Source: Opitutaceae bacterium TAV5
GTDB taxonomy: Bacteria; Verrucomicrobiota; Verrucomicrobiia; Opitutales; Opitutaceae
Assembly (NCBI GenBank): GCA_000242935.3
Contig: CP007053.1
Coordinates: 2,713,001 to 2,777,000, forward strand
Length of the DNA stretch: 64,000 nucleotides
Direction: 5' to 3'
The position numbers and the translations under genes were made by a program. The notes beneath the pieces were generated by a model that had not been told where the DNA came from, did no database searches, and saw nothing but the letters and a program-made list of their open reading frames with translations. Shown here piece by piece: positions 8,054-15,223 of this stretch; position 1 is the stretch's first letter, and each line of letters starts with the position of its first letter.

Positions 8054-9349
8054 TCAGTTCTTCTCTATCGCCAGAACGCAGCGGGCGACATGAAAGCCCG
8101 TCTGTATCTCGTGGGCGGCGGCAGTGTGCGGAAGCGGTTGGCCGTCCGCCGTGCAGACCGTGACCCAGCGGCCCGGAGTTTCGGCCGGTACGAGATGCGC
8201 ATGGGCCCACGCGCTGACTTTCCCGAATGCGGCGAGATAATCGTCGCGCCGGGTGAGCCGGAAAAGACTCCACATCGCCGCCGCCGTTTCGACTTGCGGC
8301 CACCACCAGACCCGCCGGTCGTCGGCGGAGCCTTCCATCGGGCCGACGTACCACACGGCGCCATCCGGACTGATTCCGTCCCGAAGCAATCCCCGGGCAA
8401 TGCATTCGACCAGCGGAAGAACGGCAGACGGCGGGCGGCCGAGGGCGTCGTTGGCATTGAGCAAATACGAGATGGTCTCGGCATTGAGTCCGTAGAGCGT
8501 CCGGTTGTTGATCGGGCGGGCGAATGTGGCGGGGAGCCAGTCACGGCCAAGCGCCCAGCGGACATGTCCGGTCTCCGTGGATACAAAGCGCGGGACGAGC
8601 GAGACAAGCTCTTCCAGTCGCGAGCGAATGGCCGCGTTCCCCGGATCGACCCGGAGCAGGCGGGCGAGAGCGAGCATCATATGAACCTGGGTCGAGGCAT
8701 GCTTGCGCACGCTTTCCGGATCGCGGTCGGGATGGGCCGAGGCGGCGGAAGGGGGATTGTCGTAATCGACAAAATAACCGCCGTACAGGTCATCATGCGC
8801 CAGTGAATCGATCCGCCGGAATGTTTCTCCGGCGAGGCGTCGCGCATCCGGTTTGCCGGCGAGCCTGTGGATATCGTCCAGAATCAGAATGGCCCACGCC
8901 TGGTCGGCGGTGTCCCTCTTCTGCCGGGACAGGTCGGGGATCGGTACATCCGCGTCGGCGGTCGAAAGCCAGTCGGCTGTCTGCGGATCGTAAAAACGGG
9001 AGACGAGCGCGGCGTACCGGTGATCGAATCGCATCCGCAGAAGGTTCCGGACATCTTCGTCCTTTTGCCGGGAAAGCGCGACTGCGAGGACATACAATGC
9101 GCGGAGTCGCAGCGAGAAAACCCGGTCTTGCATGCGGGCTTCCGGCAGGGCCGGAGATGGCGTCCGTTCGTTGTCTGCCAGCCAGAAGGGCAGGACGTCG
9201 CGGTCGAGGTGTTCGGACCAGCGTTGCGGCCAAGGGGAAGATATGCCGGAAGCACCGGTTGCCGCCGTCGTGAGGATCGTCGCCAGCGCGATGGCCAGCA
9301 GCCGGAAGAGAAGCGACGGCGGGGAGCCGGAGCGCCCGGAGATGATCAT
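8054..9349 (-). CDS. Exported AGE-fold (alpha/alpha-barrel) protein
   Basis: 431-aa protein with a signal peptide (MIISGRSGSPPSLLFRLLA then ALATILTTAATGASG). The body resembles N-acylglucosamine 2-epimerase-type alpha/alpha barrels: DQAWAILILDDIH, DLYGGYFVDYDNPP, KHASTQVHMMLALARL and the WWWPQVETAAAMWSLFR stretch (compare the KxWWxQxE-like signature of the family). The catalytic activity is unknown; epimerases of this fold are cytoplasmic, so an exported member may instead act on oligosaccharides. The ATG at 9349 overlaps the pseudopilin stop by ATGA, fixing the start. It is the last gene of the module A minus-strand group. Confidence 0.65.
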   Translation of the reverse strand: MIISGRSGSPPSLLFRLLAIALATILTTAATGASGISSPWPQRWSEHLDRDVLPFWLADNERTPSPALPEARMQDRVFSLRLRALYVLAVALSRQKDEDVRNLLRMRFDHRYAALVSRFYDPQTADWLSTADADVPIPDLSRQKRDTADQAWAILILDDIHRLAGKPDARRLAGETFRRIDSLAHDDLYGGYFVDYDNPPSAASAHPDRDPESVRKHASTQVHMMLALARLLRVDPGNAAIRSRLEELVSLVPRFVSTETGHVRWALGRDWLPATFARPINNRTLYGLNAETISYLLNANDALGRPPSAVLPLVECIARGLLRDGISPDGAVWYVGPMEGSADDRRVWWWPQVETAAAMWSLFRLTRRDDYLAAFGKVSAWAHAHLVPAETPGRWVTVCTADGQPLPHTAAAHEIQTGFHVARCVLAIEKN

Positions 9350-10101
9350 GGACGGGTTTTGACGAGGAGGAAATCGCCCGAGCCCAGTTTCGAGTCGTCG
9401 GGTTGGGTCCTGGTGATGGCGGTGGACCACCATTCGGTATAGAGCCGCTGGTCAGAGCCGGGCAGATAAGCGGTGTGGCCATCGAGGAAGGCTACATTGA
9501 TGCCGCTGCCGCCGCCGTGGCGCGGAGGCATGCGACGGCTGGAATTCCATGTCTGGTTCCAGCCGTCCCAGAACAGGGGCGTGCGGGAGGGAATCTCGTA
9601 AAACGCATCGTATTTCTCGTCACGGGCCAGCATGCCGTAATCGGGACCGCGTTCCGGATTGGTGGAATTGGCCTGTGAGTGAGTGGGCACGGCCATGGGG
9701 CAGAGCTCCGTTTTTTCGATAATGAAGACGGGGCCGGCGCCGAAGATGTAGTTGGGTCCCGGTTTGTAGTACCGACGGAGAAGCTGGATGCCGGGCACGT
9801 TGTGATTTTCGCTGAGCGGATGGTCCGGGTTGGCGGTACCGGGCGGGGAATCGCCGCGAAATTCGTTGCGGTACATCGCGTGGGCCATGGCCAGCGTGCG
9901 CAGGTTGGTGAGGCACTGTGTCCCCCGGGCGGTGTCACGCGCCCGGCCGACAACGGGGATGATGATACCGGCGAGAATGCCGATGATCGCGATGACGACG
10001 AGGAGTTCCACGAGCGTGAAAGCGCGGCGCCGTTCGCATCCGCCAGGACGAGCGGCAAGAAGGGCAGACGGGAACGCGATGCGTATGTGTCGGGGTAGCA
10101 T
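9346..10101 (-). CDS. Prepilin-like (type II pseudopilin) protein, module A
   Basis: 251-aa protein with a class III signal: basic N-terminus, then [19 protein letters not shown], with Glu at +5 of the mature chain. The residue before Phe is Ala rather than the usual Gly. The C-terminal half ends near GINVAFLDGHTAYLPG, resembling the H...DG motif of the abundant planctomycete/verrucomicrobial DUF1559-type prepilin proteins. It should be processed by a prepilin peptidase (not in this window) and sit in the envelope. The 27-residue leader is long. It is 14 bases downstream of the PEP-CTERM gene and overlaps the next gene by ATGA. Confidence 0.85.
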   Translation of the reverse strand: MLPRHIRIAFPSALLAARPGGCERRRAFTLVELLVVIAIIGILAGIIIPVVGRARDTARGTQCLTNLRTLAMAHAMYRNEFRGDSPPGTANPDHPLSENHNVPGIQLLRRYYKPGPNYIFGAGPVFIIEKTELCPMAVPTHSQANSTNPERGPDYGMLARDEKYDAFYEIPSRTPLFWDGWNQTWNSSRRMPPRHGGGSGINVAFLDGHTAYLPGSDQRLYTEWWSTAITRTQPDDSKLGSGDFLLVKTRP

Positions 10102-10115
10102 GGCGGGGAGAGGAT

Positions 10116-11048
10116 TCAGTTGGCGGTGTTGCGGGAAAGGAAATGGCGGCGGGTGATCATGGCGACCCCGAAGACGCCGAGCGCGGAAAGAAATGCGGCC
10201 GTTGCGGGTTCGGGAACTGTGGTGAGAACAACGTCATCCCATCCGGTGCCGATGCGGATGTCGTCGATGATATAGACATTGGAGCCCAGGCTGTTGGTGC
10301 GCAGGATGACGCCCCGGTAACCGTTCGAGCCGACGCCGGTATCCGTGCTTACAGAGGCGTAGCTGGAGGTGGTGACGATCGAGCCAACGGGTGTATCGAT
10401 GAAACCGTCCGATGCGGGATTCAGCCAGACCGAGGTCTGTTGGTAGGTTTTCGAATCGGCGTCCCATCCGCTGAACCTGCCGACCACCAGGTAGGTGGTG
10501 CCGTAGGTGAGGGCGGTGGTGACATTTTTCGTCTGGTTGTCGACGCGAGCGCCTGCATTGGCTCCACTGAAGGTGATGCCATTGTCCTGGACGGCACTAA
10601 AACCGGTGTCGAACAGCGACACGCTGAGAAAACCTCCCGAAACGGCTTCGCCAGCGGTGCCGCCGGTGATCTGGATCACGAAGCTGAAATAGATGTCCGC
10701 ACCTGTGGTCACGACTGTGGGGCTGAATACTCTTTCGGCGGCGCGAACGGTGTTCGCTCCGGAGACGCTCATGGCGTTGCCGCCACCATAGGTCACGCCT
10801 TCGGCCGTGTAGCTGATGTTCTTGTCGGTGGTCACGACCGTGGCGGGATTGTCGGCCGCGCTGTTCCAGCGGCTGGTCCAGCCGGTTCCTCCGTTACCGT
10901 TGGCGGTGCTGCTTGGAGTGATGATGGAGCCGGTTTCGTAATCAAAACCGTCATACGCGAGGATCGCGGCTTGAAGACCTGTCGTCGGGAGTGTGAACAG
11001 GCCGGCGGCGAGACTGGCAAGGGGGAGGAGGTTGATGGAGATTTTCAT
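10116..11048 (-). CDS. PEP-CTERM sorting-domain protein, module A
   Basis: 310-aa exported protein: signal peptide (MKISINLLPLASLAAGLF, cut after LQA), a beta-rich domain with AYDGFDYETGS and a lectin/LamG-like composition, then a C-terminal sorting signal VPEPATAAFLSALGVFGVA followed by basic residues (TRRHFLSR). PEP-CTERM proteins are processed by exosortase, none of which is seen here. An alternative ATG lies 6 bases upstream (11054). The putative LacI operator at 11165-11180 is about 117 bases upstream. The function of the central domain is unknown; carbohydrate binding is plausible from context only. Confidence 0.85.
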   Translation of the reverse strand: MKISINLLPLASLAAGLFTLPTTGLQAAILAYDGFDYETGSIITPSSTANGNGGTGWTSRWNSAADNPATVVTTDKNISYTAEGVTYGGGNAMSVSGANTVRAAERVFSPTVVTTGADIYFSFVIQITGGTAGEAVSGGFLSVSLFDTGFSAVQDNGITFSGANAGARVDNQTKNVTTALTYGTTYLVVGRFSGWDADSKTYQQTSVWLNPASDGFIDTPVGSIVTTSSYASVSTDTGVGSNGYRGVILRTNSLGSNVYIIDDIRIGTGWDDVVLTTVPEPATAAFLSALGVFGVAMITRRHFLSRNTAN

Positions 11049-11132
11049 GGGCATTGAGGCGGTCGGGTTCGGGTTGACTGATGACGGGTTCGCACTGGCG
11101 AGACCCGGGGAAAGGCATGAGGGAAAGGTGCG

Positions 11133-12557
11133 TCAGGGGACGGAGGAGGTGCAAAGTCCGGGTTTCTGAACCCGTTCAAATTTGCCGAGGACGGGAACGG
11201 CTTCGTGCATTGTGCGGATGCTCCGCTCCTGCGTGGCGCGGACACCGTCCATGATGGCTCGGACGCGGGTGAGGGCGGCGGGACGGTTGTGGTGGATTTC
11301 AAGCAGGCGCTCTGCAAGGGCGAGGCCGGTGGTTTCGGTGATCTCGAAATACCAGTCGCCGAGGCCGACGTCGGCCCACATCTGGCCCTTGGTGGTGTCG
11401 CTGGGCTGGCGGACAAAGAGAGTCGGGGTGCCGACGGCGAGAGCGAAGATGGGCGAATGGTTGTCGAGGCTGACGACGGTGTGGGCGCGGGCGTAGGTGG
11501 AGCAGGCTTCGTCGGGCAGCCAGTAGCCGGGACGCCAGACGACGTTGTTGCGGACATCTTCGGGGAGATTCTGGCGGATGAGGTCGCGGCCCAGCTCGAC
11601 CTGATAGGTCATTTCGGGGCAGACGAGCACCTTGAGGCCGGTGGCGCGGACCCAGCGGGTGATGAGGACGCGGAGTTTTTCCATGTCGGCCTTGCGATGA
11701 CGAGCGCTGACGAGGGCGCGGCCTTCGTCGCGCGGCGTGGGCGGAGTGTCGTGAGTTTCGTGATACGGGGTGAAACGCAGACGGGGGATGACGCAGATGA
11801 ACTCGCGTTCGCGGAGGCGGTGGTTGCGGAGGAAGGTGGCGGCGCTGTCATCGTCGCGCAGGTCGATGCCGAAAGCGCCGTCGGGCGCGAAGTCGAGGCG
11901 GGGCTGGCGGAGATTCTGGGTGCGGAGGTAATCGAGGGTGAGGGTATCGCGGCAGAAGACAAACGAGGCGGAGTCGAGCACGCGGCGTTCGCGTGCGGGG
12001 AGGTGATCGGCGGGGAGCCGGGCAACGAGCCGGCGCTGGCGGGCGATGGTATCGCCTTCGTCGGGAATGGCCTGGTGCGCCGGTCCCGCCCCGAGGGGAT
12101 CGACCGTGATTCCGTAAATGCCGAAGGGTTTTCCGCCGGCGAGGCGGATCCAGGCTTCGAGGTGCGGGAGGGCGACGATGCCGGGACCGGAGCCATGGAC
12201 AAGCAGGTCGGCGTCGGCGATGGCCGCGGCGAGCACGGGTGTGGTGGGCCGGCCGGTATCGGGATCGATCGTGCCCTCCGCGATACGCAGGCGAGGGAAG
12301 CGGCGGAGGAGCATGGGACGCACACCGCGGTCGAGCTGGTCGGGCCAGAGCGTGAGGGTGGCGCCGGGAAAGTGTTTTTCGAGGAGAGCGAGGACACCCG
12401 GAGAATGTCCGATATCGCCGATGTTGACCGTTTGCCAGGAGGAACGGAGAAGCAGGTGAAGGCCCCTGTACGGATCGGATGCGGTCGTGTCTCCGGCCGG
12501 TGTGGCAGCGACAGTCGGGTGGTGTGCGGACGGCGGAGGGTCGGTGATGACGGGCAT
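11133..12557 (-). CDS. Polysaccharide pyruvyl transferase family protein
   Basis: 474-aa protein of the PS_pyruv_trans family (CsaB/WcaK relatives), which moves pyruvate from phosphoenolpyruvate to sugar hydroxyls. Supporting stretches: NIGDIGHSPGVLALLEKHFP at the N-terminus, DADLLVHGSGPGIVALPHL, the FVFCRDTLTLDYLR segment and C-terminal VVSLDNHSPIFALAVGTPTL. No signal peptide is seen. The ATG at 12557 is chosen because the open frame upstream is proline-rich read-through. Its presence among degradative, exported proteins is unusual. An operator palindrome lies 47 bases upstream of the start (12604), and another lies inside its own 3' end. Confidence 0.8.
   Translation of the reverse strand: MPVITDPPPSAHHPTVAATPAGDTTASDPYRGLHLLLRSSWQTVNIGDIGHSPGVLALLEKHFPGATLTLWPDQLDRGVRPMLLRRFPRLRIAEGTIDPDTGRPTTPVLAAAIADADLLVHGSGPGIVALPHLEAWIRLAGGKPFGIYGITVDPLGAGPAHQAIPDEGDTIARQRRLVARLPADHLPARERRVLDSASFVFCRDTLTLDYLRTQNLRQPRLDFAPDGAFGIDLRDDDSAATFLRNHRLREREFICVIPRLRFTPYHETHDTPPTPRDEGRALVSARHRKADMEKLRVLITRWVRATGLKVLVCPEMTYQVELGRDLIRQNLPEDVRNNVVWRPGYWLPDEACSTYARAHTVVSLDNHSPIFALAVGTPTLFVRQPSDTTKGQMWADVGLGDWYFEITETTGLALAERLLEIHHNRPAALTRVRAIMDGVRATQERSIRTMHEAVPVLGKFERVQKPGLCTSSVP
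11165..11180. promoter_or_regulatory. Candidate LacI-family operator (TGAACCCGTTCA)
   Basis: TCTGAACCCGTTCAAA lies in the last codons of the pyruvyl transferase gene, about 117 bases before the PEP-CTERM start. The core TGAACCCGTTCA is identical to that at 17304-17315 beside the lacI gene. It could control an internal promoter for the PEP-CTERM/pseudopilin/AGE-like group. No clear -35/-10 boxes were found. Confidence 0.5.
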
Positions 12558-12603
12558 GGACGCACGATGGACGCAGCCGCATGGCGGGGGCAAAGGAGGC
12601 GGG

Positions 12604-12619
12604 TTTGAATCCGTTCAAA
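12604..12619. promoter_or_regulatory. Candidate LacI-family operator (TTTGAATCCGTTCAAA)
   Basis: A 16-base palindrome with 7-base half-sites and a 2-base spacer and one mismatch. It lies 47 bases upstream of the pyruvyl transferase ATG and just downstream of the toxin gene stop. It matches the site next to the module A lacI gene (17302-17317), so it is probably bound by that regulator. Confidence 0.6.
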
Positions 12620-12644
12620 AAGGCAGAGGCAAAACGCCTCCGGC

Positions 12645-12962
12645 TCACTTGCGCGGCAGGATCAATTCATCCGGATTTCGTCGTGTGTCCCAGATGCGCA
12701 GTACTTCGACCAACCGTTCCGCAGTCCTGATTCGATAGTAGAGGGCGTAGCTCCAGCAGAAAACCTTGCGCATGTCCTTCCTCGCTTTAACCGGAGACCC
12801 TCGGTGCGGCAGGTGCGCGAGCGAGTCGGCGACGGCAAGCAAACGTGCACCAACATGACTGGCCATATCGGGACTTGTCCGGGCGATAAATTTTACGATT
12901 CCGGCAAGATCGGCAATGGCTTCCTCGGTCAGGCCGACTTTGAAATCCAGTTCGGCAACCAT
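12645..12962 (-). CDS. ParE/RelE-superfamily toxin
   Basis: 105-aa protein of RelE/ParE size and pattern: an N-terminal helix region (FKVGLTEEAIADLAGIVKFI), central ADSLAHLPHRGSP, then beta strands VFCWSYALYYRI and VEVLRIWDTRRNPDEL. Such toxins act on gyrase (ParE) or on translating mRNA (RelE); the class cannot be decided here. The ATG at 12962 overlaps the upstream antitoxin frame by 34 bases, the usual antitoxin-first arrangement with coupled translation. The pair sits between two polysaccharide genes of module A on the same strand. Confidence 0.8.
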   Translation of the reverse strand: MVAELDFKVGLTEEAIADLAGIVKFIARTSPDMASHVGARLLAVADSLAHLPHRGSPVKARKDMRKVFCWSYALYYRIRTAERLVEVLRIWDTRRNPDELILPRK

Positions 12963-13141
12963 TGTGCGACTGTAGAGACAGGGGTGGTTCCTCGCGTGTC
13001 AGCGGAACGGGCAGCGGCATCAAGAGCCGCGAGCATTTCCGGAGTCTCGGACAGTTCCTGCGCATGCACCCATTCGCGAACTTTCTGCTGTTCGTCTGCA
13101 GGCAGCGCCTTGATTTGTTCGATGATATCGGTTGCGAGCAC
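12929..13141 (-). CDS. Small antitoxin-like protein of the TA pair
   Basis: 70-aa helical, acidic protein (MLATDIIEQIKALPADEQQK..., then AQELSETPEMLAALDAAARS). It is encoded immediately upstream of, and overlapping, the ParE/RelE-like toxin, as expected for the cognate antitoxin. No clear ribbon-helix-helix or AbrB domain is recognised, so assignment rests on size, position and overlap. The start is a GTG at 13141, and no strong ribosome binding site is visible. The frame is intact. Confidence 0.65.
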   Translation of the reverse strand: MLATDIIEQIKALPADEQQKVREWVHAQELSETPEMLAALDAAARSADTRGTTPVSTVAQWLPNWISKSA

Positions 13142-13256
13142 GGTGACAATCTGGTCACCGTTTGCAGGCGCGCAAGAGAAGATATGCCAGGATTTTTATG
13201 CGGGTGTAGTCCGAAAGAAACGATGACATGGGTATCATGCAAGGTTGTCATCGATG

Positions 13257-15194
13257 CTATCGCGCCAGCTCCACCGTGGTCGTGAGGGAAAATTCCGTCA
13301 CCGGCTCGCGGCTGCGGACGATGGCGACCGCGTGTTCGGAAATCGTGCGGGCGCGCAGCGTGGCATCCGGAGCTGCTTCGACGCGAGTCACCAGGGCGGC
13401 GTCCGTTTCCCAGGTCAGACGCACCGGGCCAATGTCGAGGCCGTCCTTGCGCTGGCTGACCGGAGCGTCAGGCGCCTCGCCAGTGTGCCAGCGGAAGAGC
13501 ACAATGTCGGGCTGCGCGAGAACGACGTCGTCGTGGACGCGCATCCGCTCGCCGCTCCATTCGACGCGGCGTATCCAGCGCGTGACGACATCCGCAGCGT
13601 AACAGCGGCTGGCGTCGATGGTGATGCCGCCGCCGTCGGCGTCGAGGCGGTGCACGGTGAGCGGCGCGGAGCGGTGCGCGTCGTCGAGGATCTGGCCGGC
13701 GCGGGCCAGCCAGGCCACGGTCATCTGCTCAGGGGAGGGATCACCGACTTGCAGGACGTTGTGGCCGGGGACGCCGCGAAAGCGGACGCCGAAGCCGGGC
13801 GTGGCGTAGTTGAGCGCACCGGCCTCGATGAGAAGCGGCTGGCGGCCGATGATAAAGTTGACGTGTCCCCGGTCCTGGTGGTCGTGGCGGTCGCCGGCCT
13901 CGCCGCCGCGTATCCAGACGCCGGTTGCCGTGGAGTCGTCCCAACTGCTGCGCCAGACGATGCGCGCGGCCGTCGGGTACGCGGCGAAAAGCGGCGGCGG
14001 CTGCGCAAGGGAGCCGGGAATCGTGGCGGCAATAAGGGCGTCGGTGTGGTTGCCGGTGAGGCCGCGGGTGCGCTGCACCTGGAGCGCATGAGGGTTGCCG
14101 GTGCTGACGACAATCTCGGCAAAGACGTTGTCGAAGATGCGAAGCTGGTCGCGCGCGCCGTTGAGAGTATCGAAGGCGTTGACGAGAAATCCGCCGGGCT
14201 GGATATGGTGGGCGAACCAGGTGCCGGTGTTGGCCAGAAACGGGTGGCGCAGGGCGCGGTCGTCGCCGGCGCGGGCCATGGCGCGGGCGGAGGAAAGAAG
14301 GCCTTTGACGGTGATGGCGGCGTAGGTGAGCCCTTCGCGGAACTCGCCGAGCGAACCTTGCGAGTCGAGCGATTGCATGAGGCAGTGCACGCCGAAGTCG
14401 TAAGCGTCGCGCAGGGCAGGCGGGGCATCCTCGCGCAGGGCGCCGCGATGGAGGCTGGCGCGGACAAGGCCTTCGACCGGGAGCACCCACTGGTTGCTGG
14501 CGGGCGCGGGGTTCTTGACAAACCACGGGCGCTGCGCGCGCCAGTCGGCGAGGATGGTGGCGATCTCGCGGTCGAGGAGCGCATCGAGCGCGGTGCGCAG
14601 GTCGGCGGGGATTTCGTCGGACGGAAGGAGGTCGAGCGCGTCGGCGATGCCGCGAAGATGCCAGCCGGTGCCGAGCCAGATGCCGTCGCCACCGGGCGGG
14701 AGCGGCTTGCTGCCGGCGCTGCCGAGCGTCCAGCCGGGGCGTTGCAGAGGGCTCCAGGTGGCAAGCTCCGCAAGCTGGGCGAAGAGGCGGTCGCGCAGGG
14801 CGGTGTCACCGGTAAGCCGATACGCGGCGGCGAGGCGCGGGAGTTCGGTGGAGAGGGCGCTGCCGGAGTCGGCGTCGAACATGGCGAGCGCGAAGGTCTC
14901 GCGGTTTTCGGGGCGGGCGTTGGCGACCGTGGGCTTGAGAGCCACGCGCGAGGTTTCGATATCGGCGATCGAACGGGCGCGGCGGATAACGGGTTTGGCG
15001 GCGTCGGCGCGCGCCCGGGCGATGAGCGTTTCGCGAATCCCGGCGACGGCGGGATCGGAGTCGTTGGCGGCGCGATCGAGGAGTGCTCCGACGGGCTGGA
15101 GCGGCAAGGCGGCGAGGTCGGCGGACTCGCCGCGGAACGACGATAACGCCGTGGCGCAGAGGAGCGCGAAAACGGGAACGGAGAGGCGATGCAT
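13257..15194 (-). CDS. Exported heparinase II/III-like protein (second copy)
   Basis: 645-aa protein with a signal peptide (MHRLSVPVFALLCATALSSF). An alpha/alpha-toroid part (LPRLAAAYRLTGDTALRDRL; LQRPGWTLGS; SNQWVLPVEGLVRASL) is followed by the beta-sandwich region with RHDHQDRGHVNFIIGRQPLL and PGHNVLQVGD, which carries the His-rich active-site signature of heparinase II/III-like polysaccharide lyases. The likely role is cleavage of a uronic-acid-containing polysaccharide; the substrate is unknown. It is about 30 bases downstream of a paralogue of the same layout (15224). The long upstream open frame antisense to or inside the neighbour is ignored; ATG 15194 directly precedes the signal peptide. 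Confidence 0.8.
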   Translation of the reverse strand: MHRLSVPVFALLCATALSSFRGESADLAALPLQPVGALLDRAANDSDPAVAGIRETLIARARADAAKPVIRRARSIADIETSRVALKPTVANARPENRETFALAMFDADSGSALSTELPRLAAAYRLTGDTALRDRLFAQLAELATWSPLQRPGWTLGSAGSKPLPPGGDGIWLGTGWHLRGIADALDLLPSDEIPADLRTALDALLDREIATILADWRAQRPWFVKNPAPASNQWVLPVEGLVRASLHRGALREDAPPALRDAYDFGVHCLMQSLDSQGSLGEFREGLTYAAITVKGLLSSARAMARAGDDRALRHPFLANTGTWFAHHIQPGGFLVNAFDTLNGARDQLRIFDNVFAEIVVSTGNPHALQVQRTRGLTGNHTDALIAATIPGSLAQPPPLFAAYPTAARIVWRSSWDDSTATGVWIRGGEAGDRHDHQDRGHVNFIIGRQPLLIEAGALNYATPGFGVRFRGVPGHNVLQVGDPSPEQMTVAWLARAGQILDDAHRSAPLTVHRLDADGGGITIDASRCYAADVVTRWIRRVEWSGERMRVHDDVVLAQPDIVLFRWHTGEAPDAPVSQRKDGLDIGPVRLTWETDAALVTRVEAAPDATLRARTISEHAVAIVRSREPVTEFSLTTTVELAR

Positions 15195-15223
15195 GGCAGC
15201 AGGTTGCGCGGGGGCGGGGAGGG

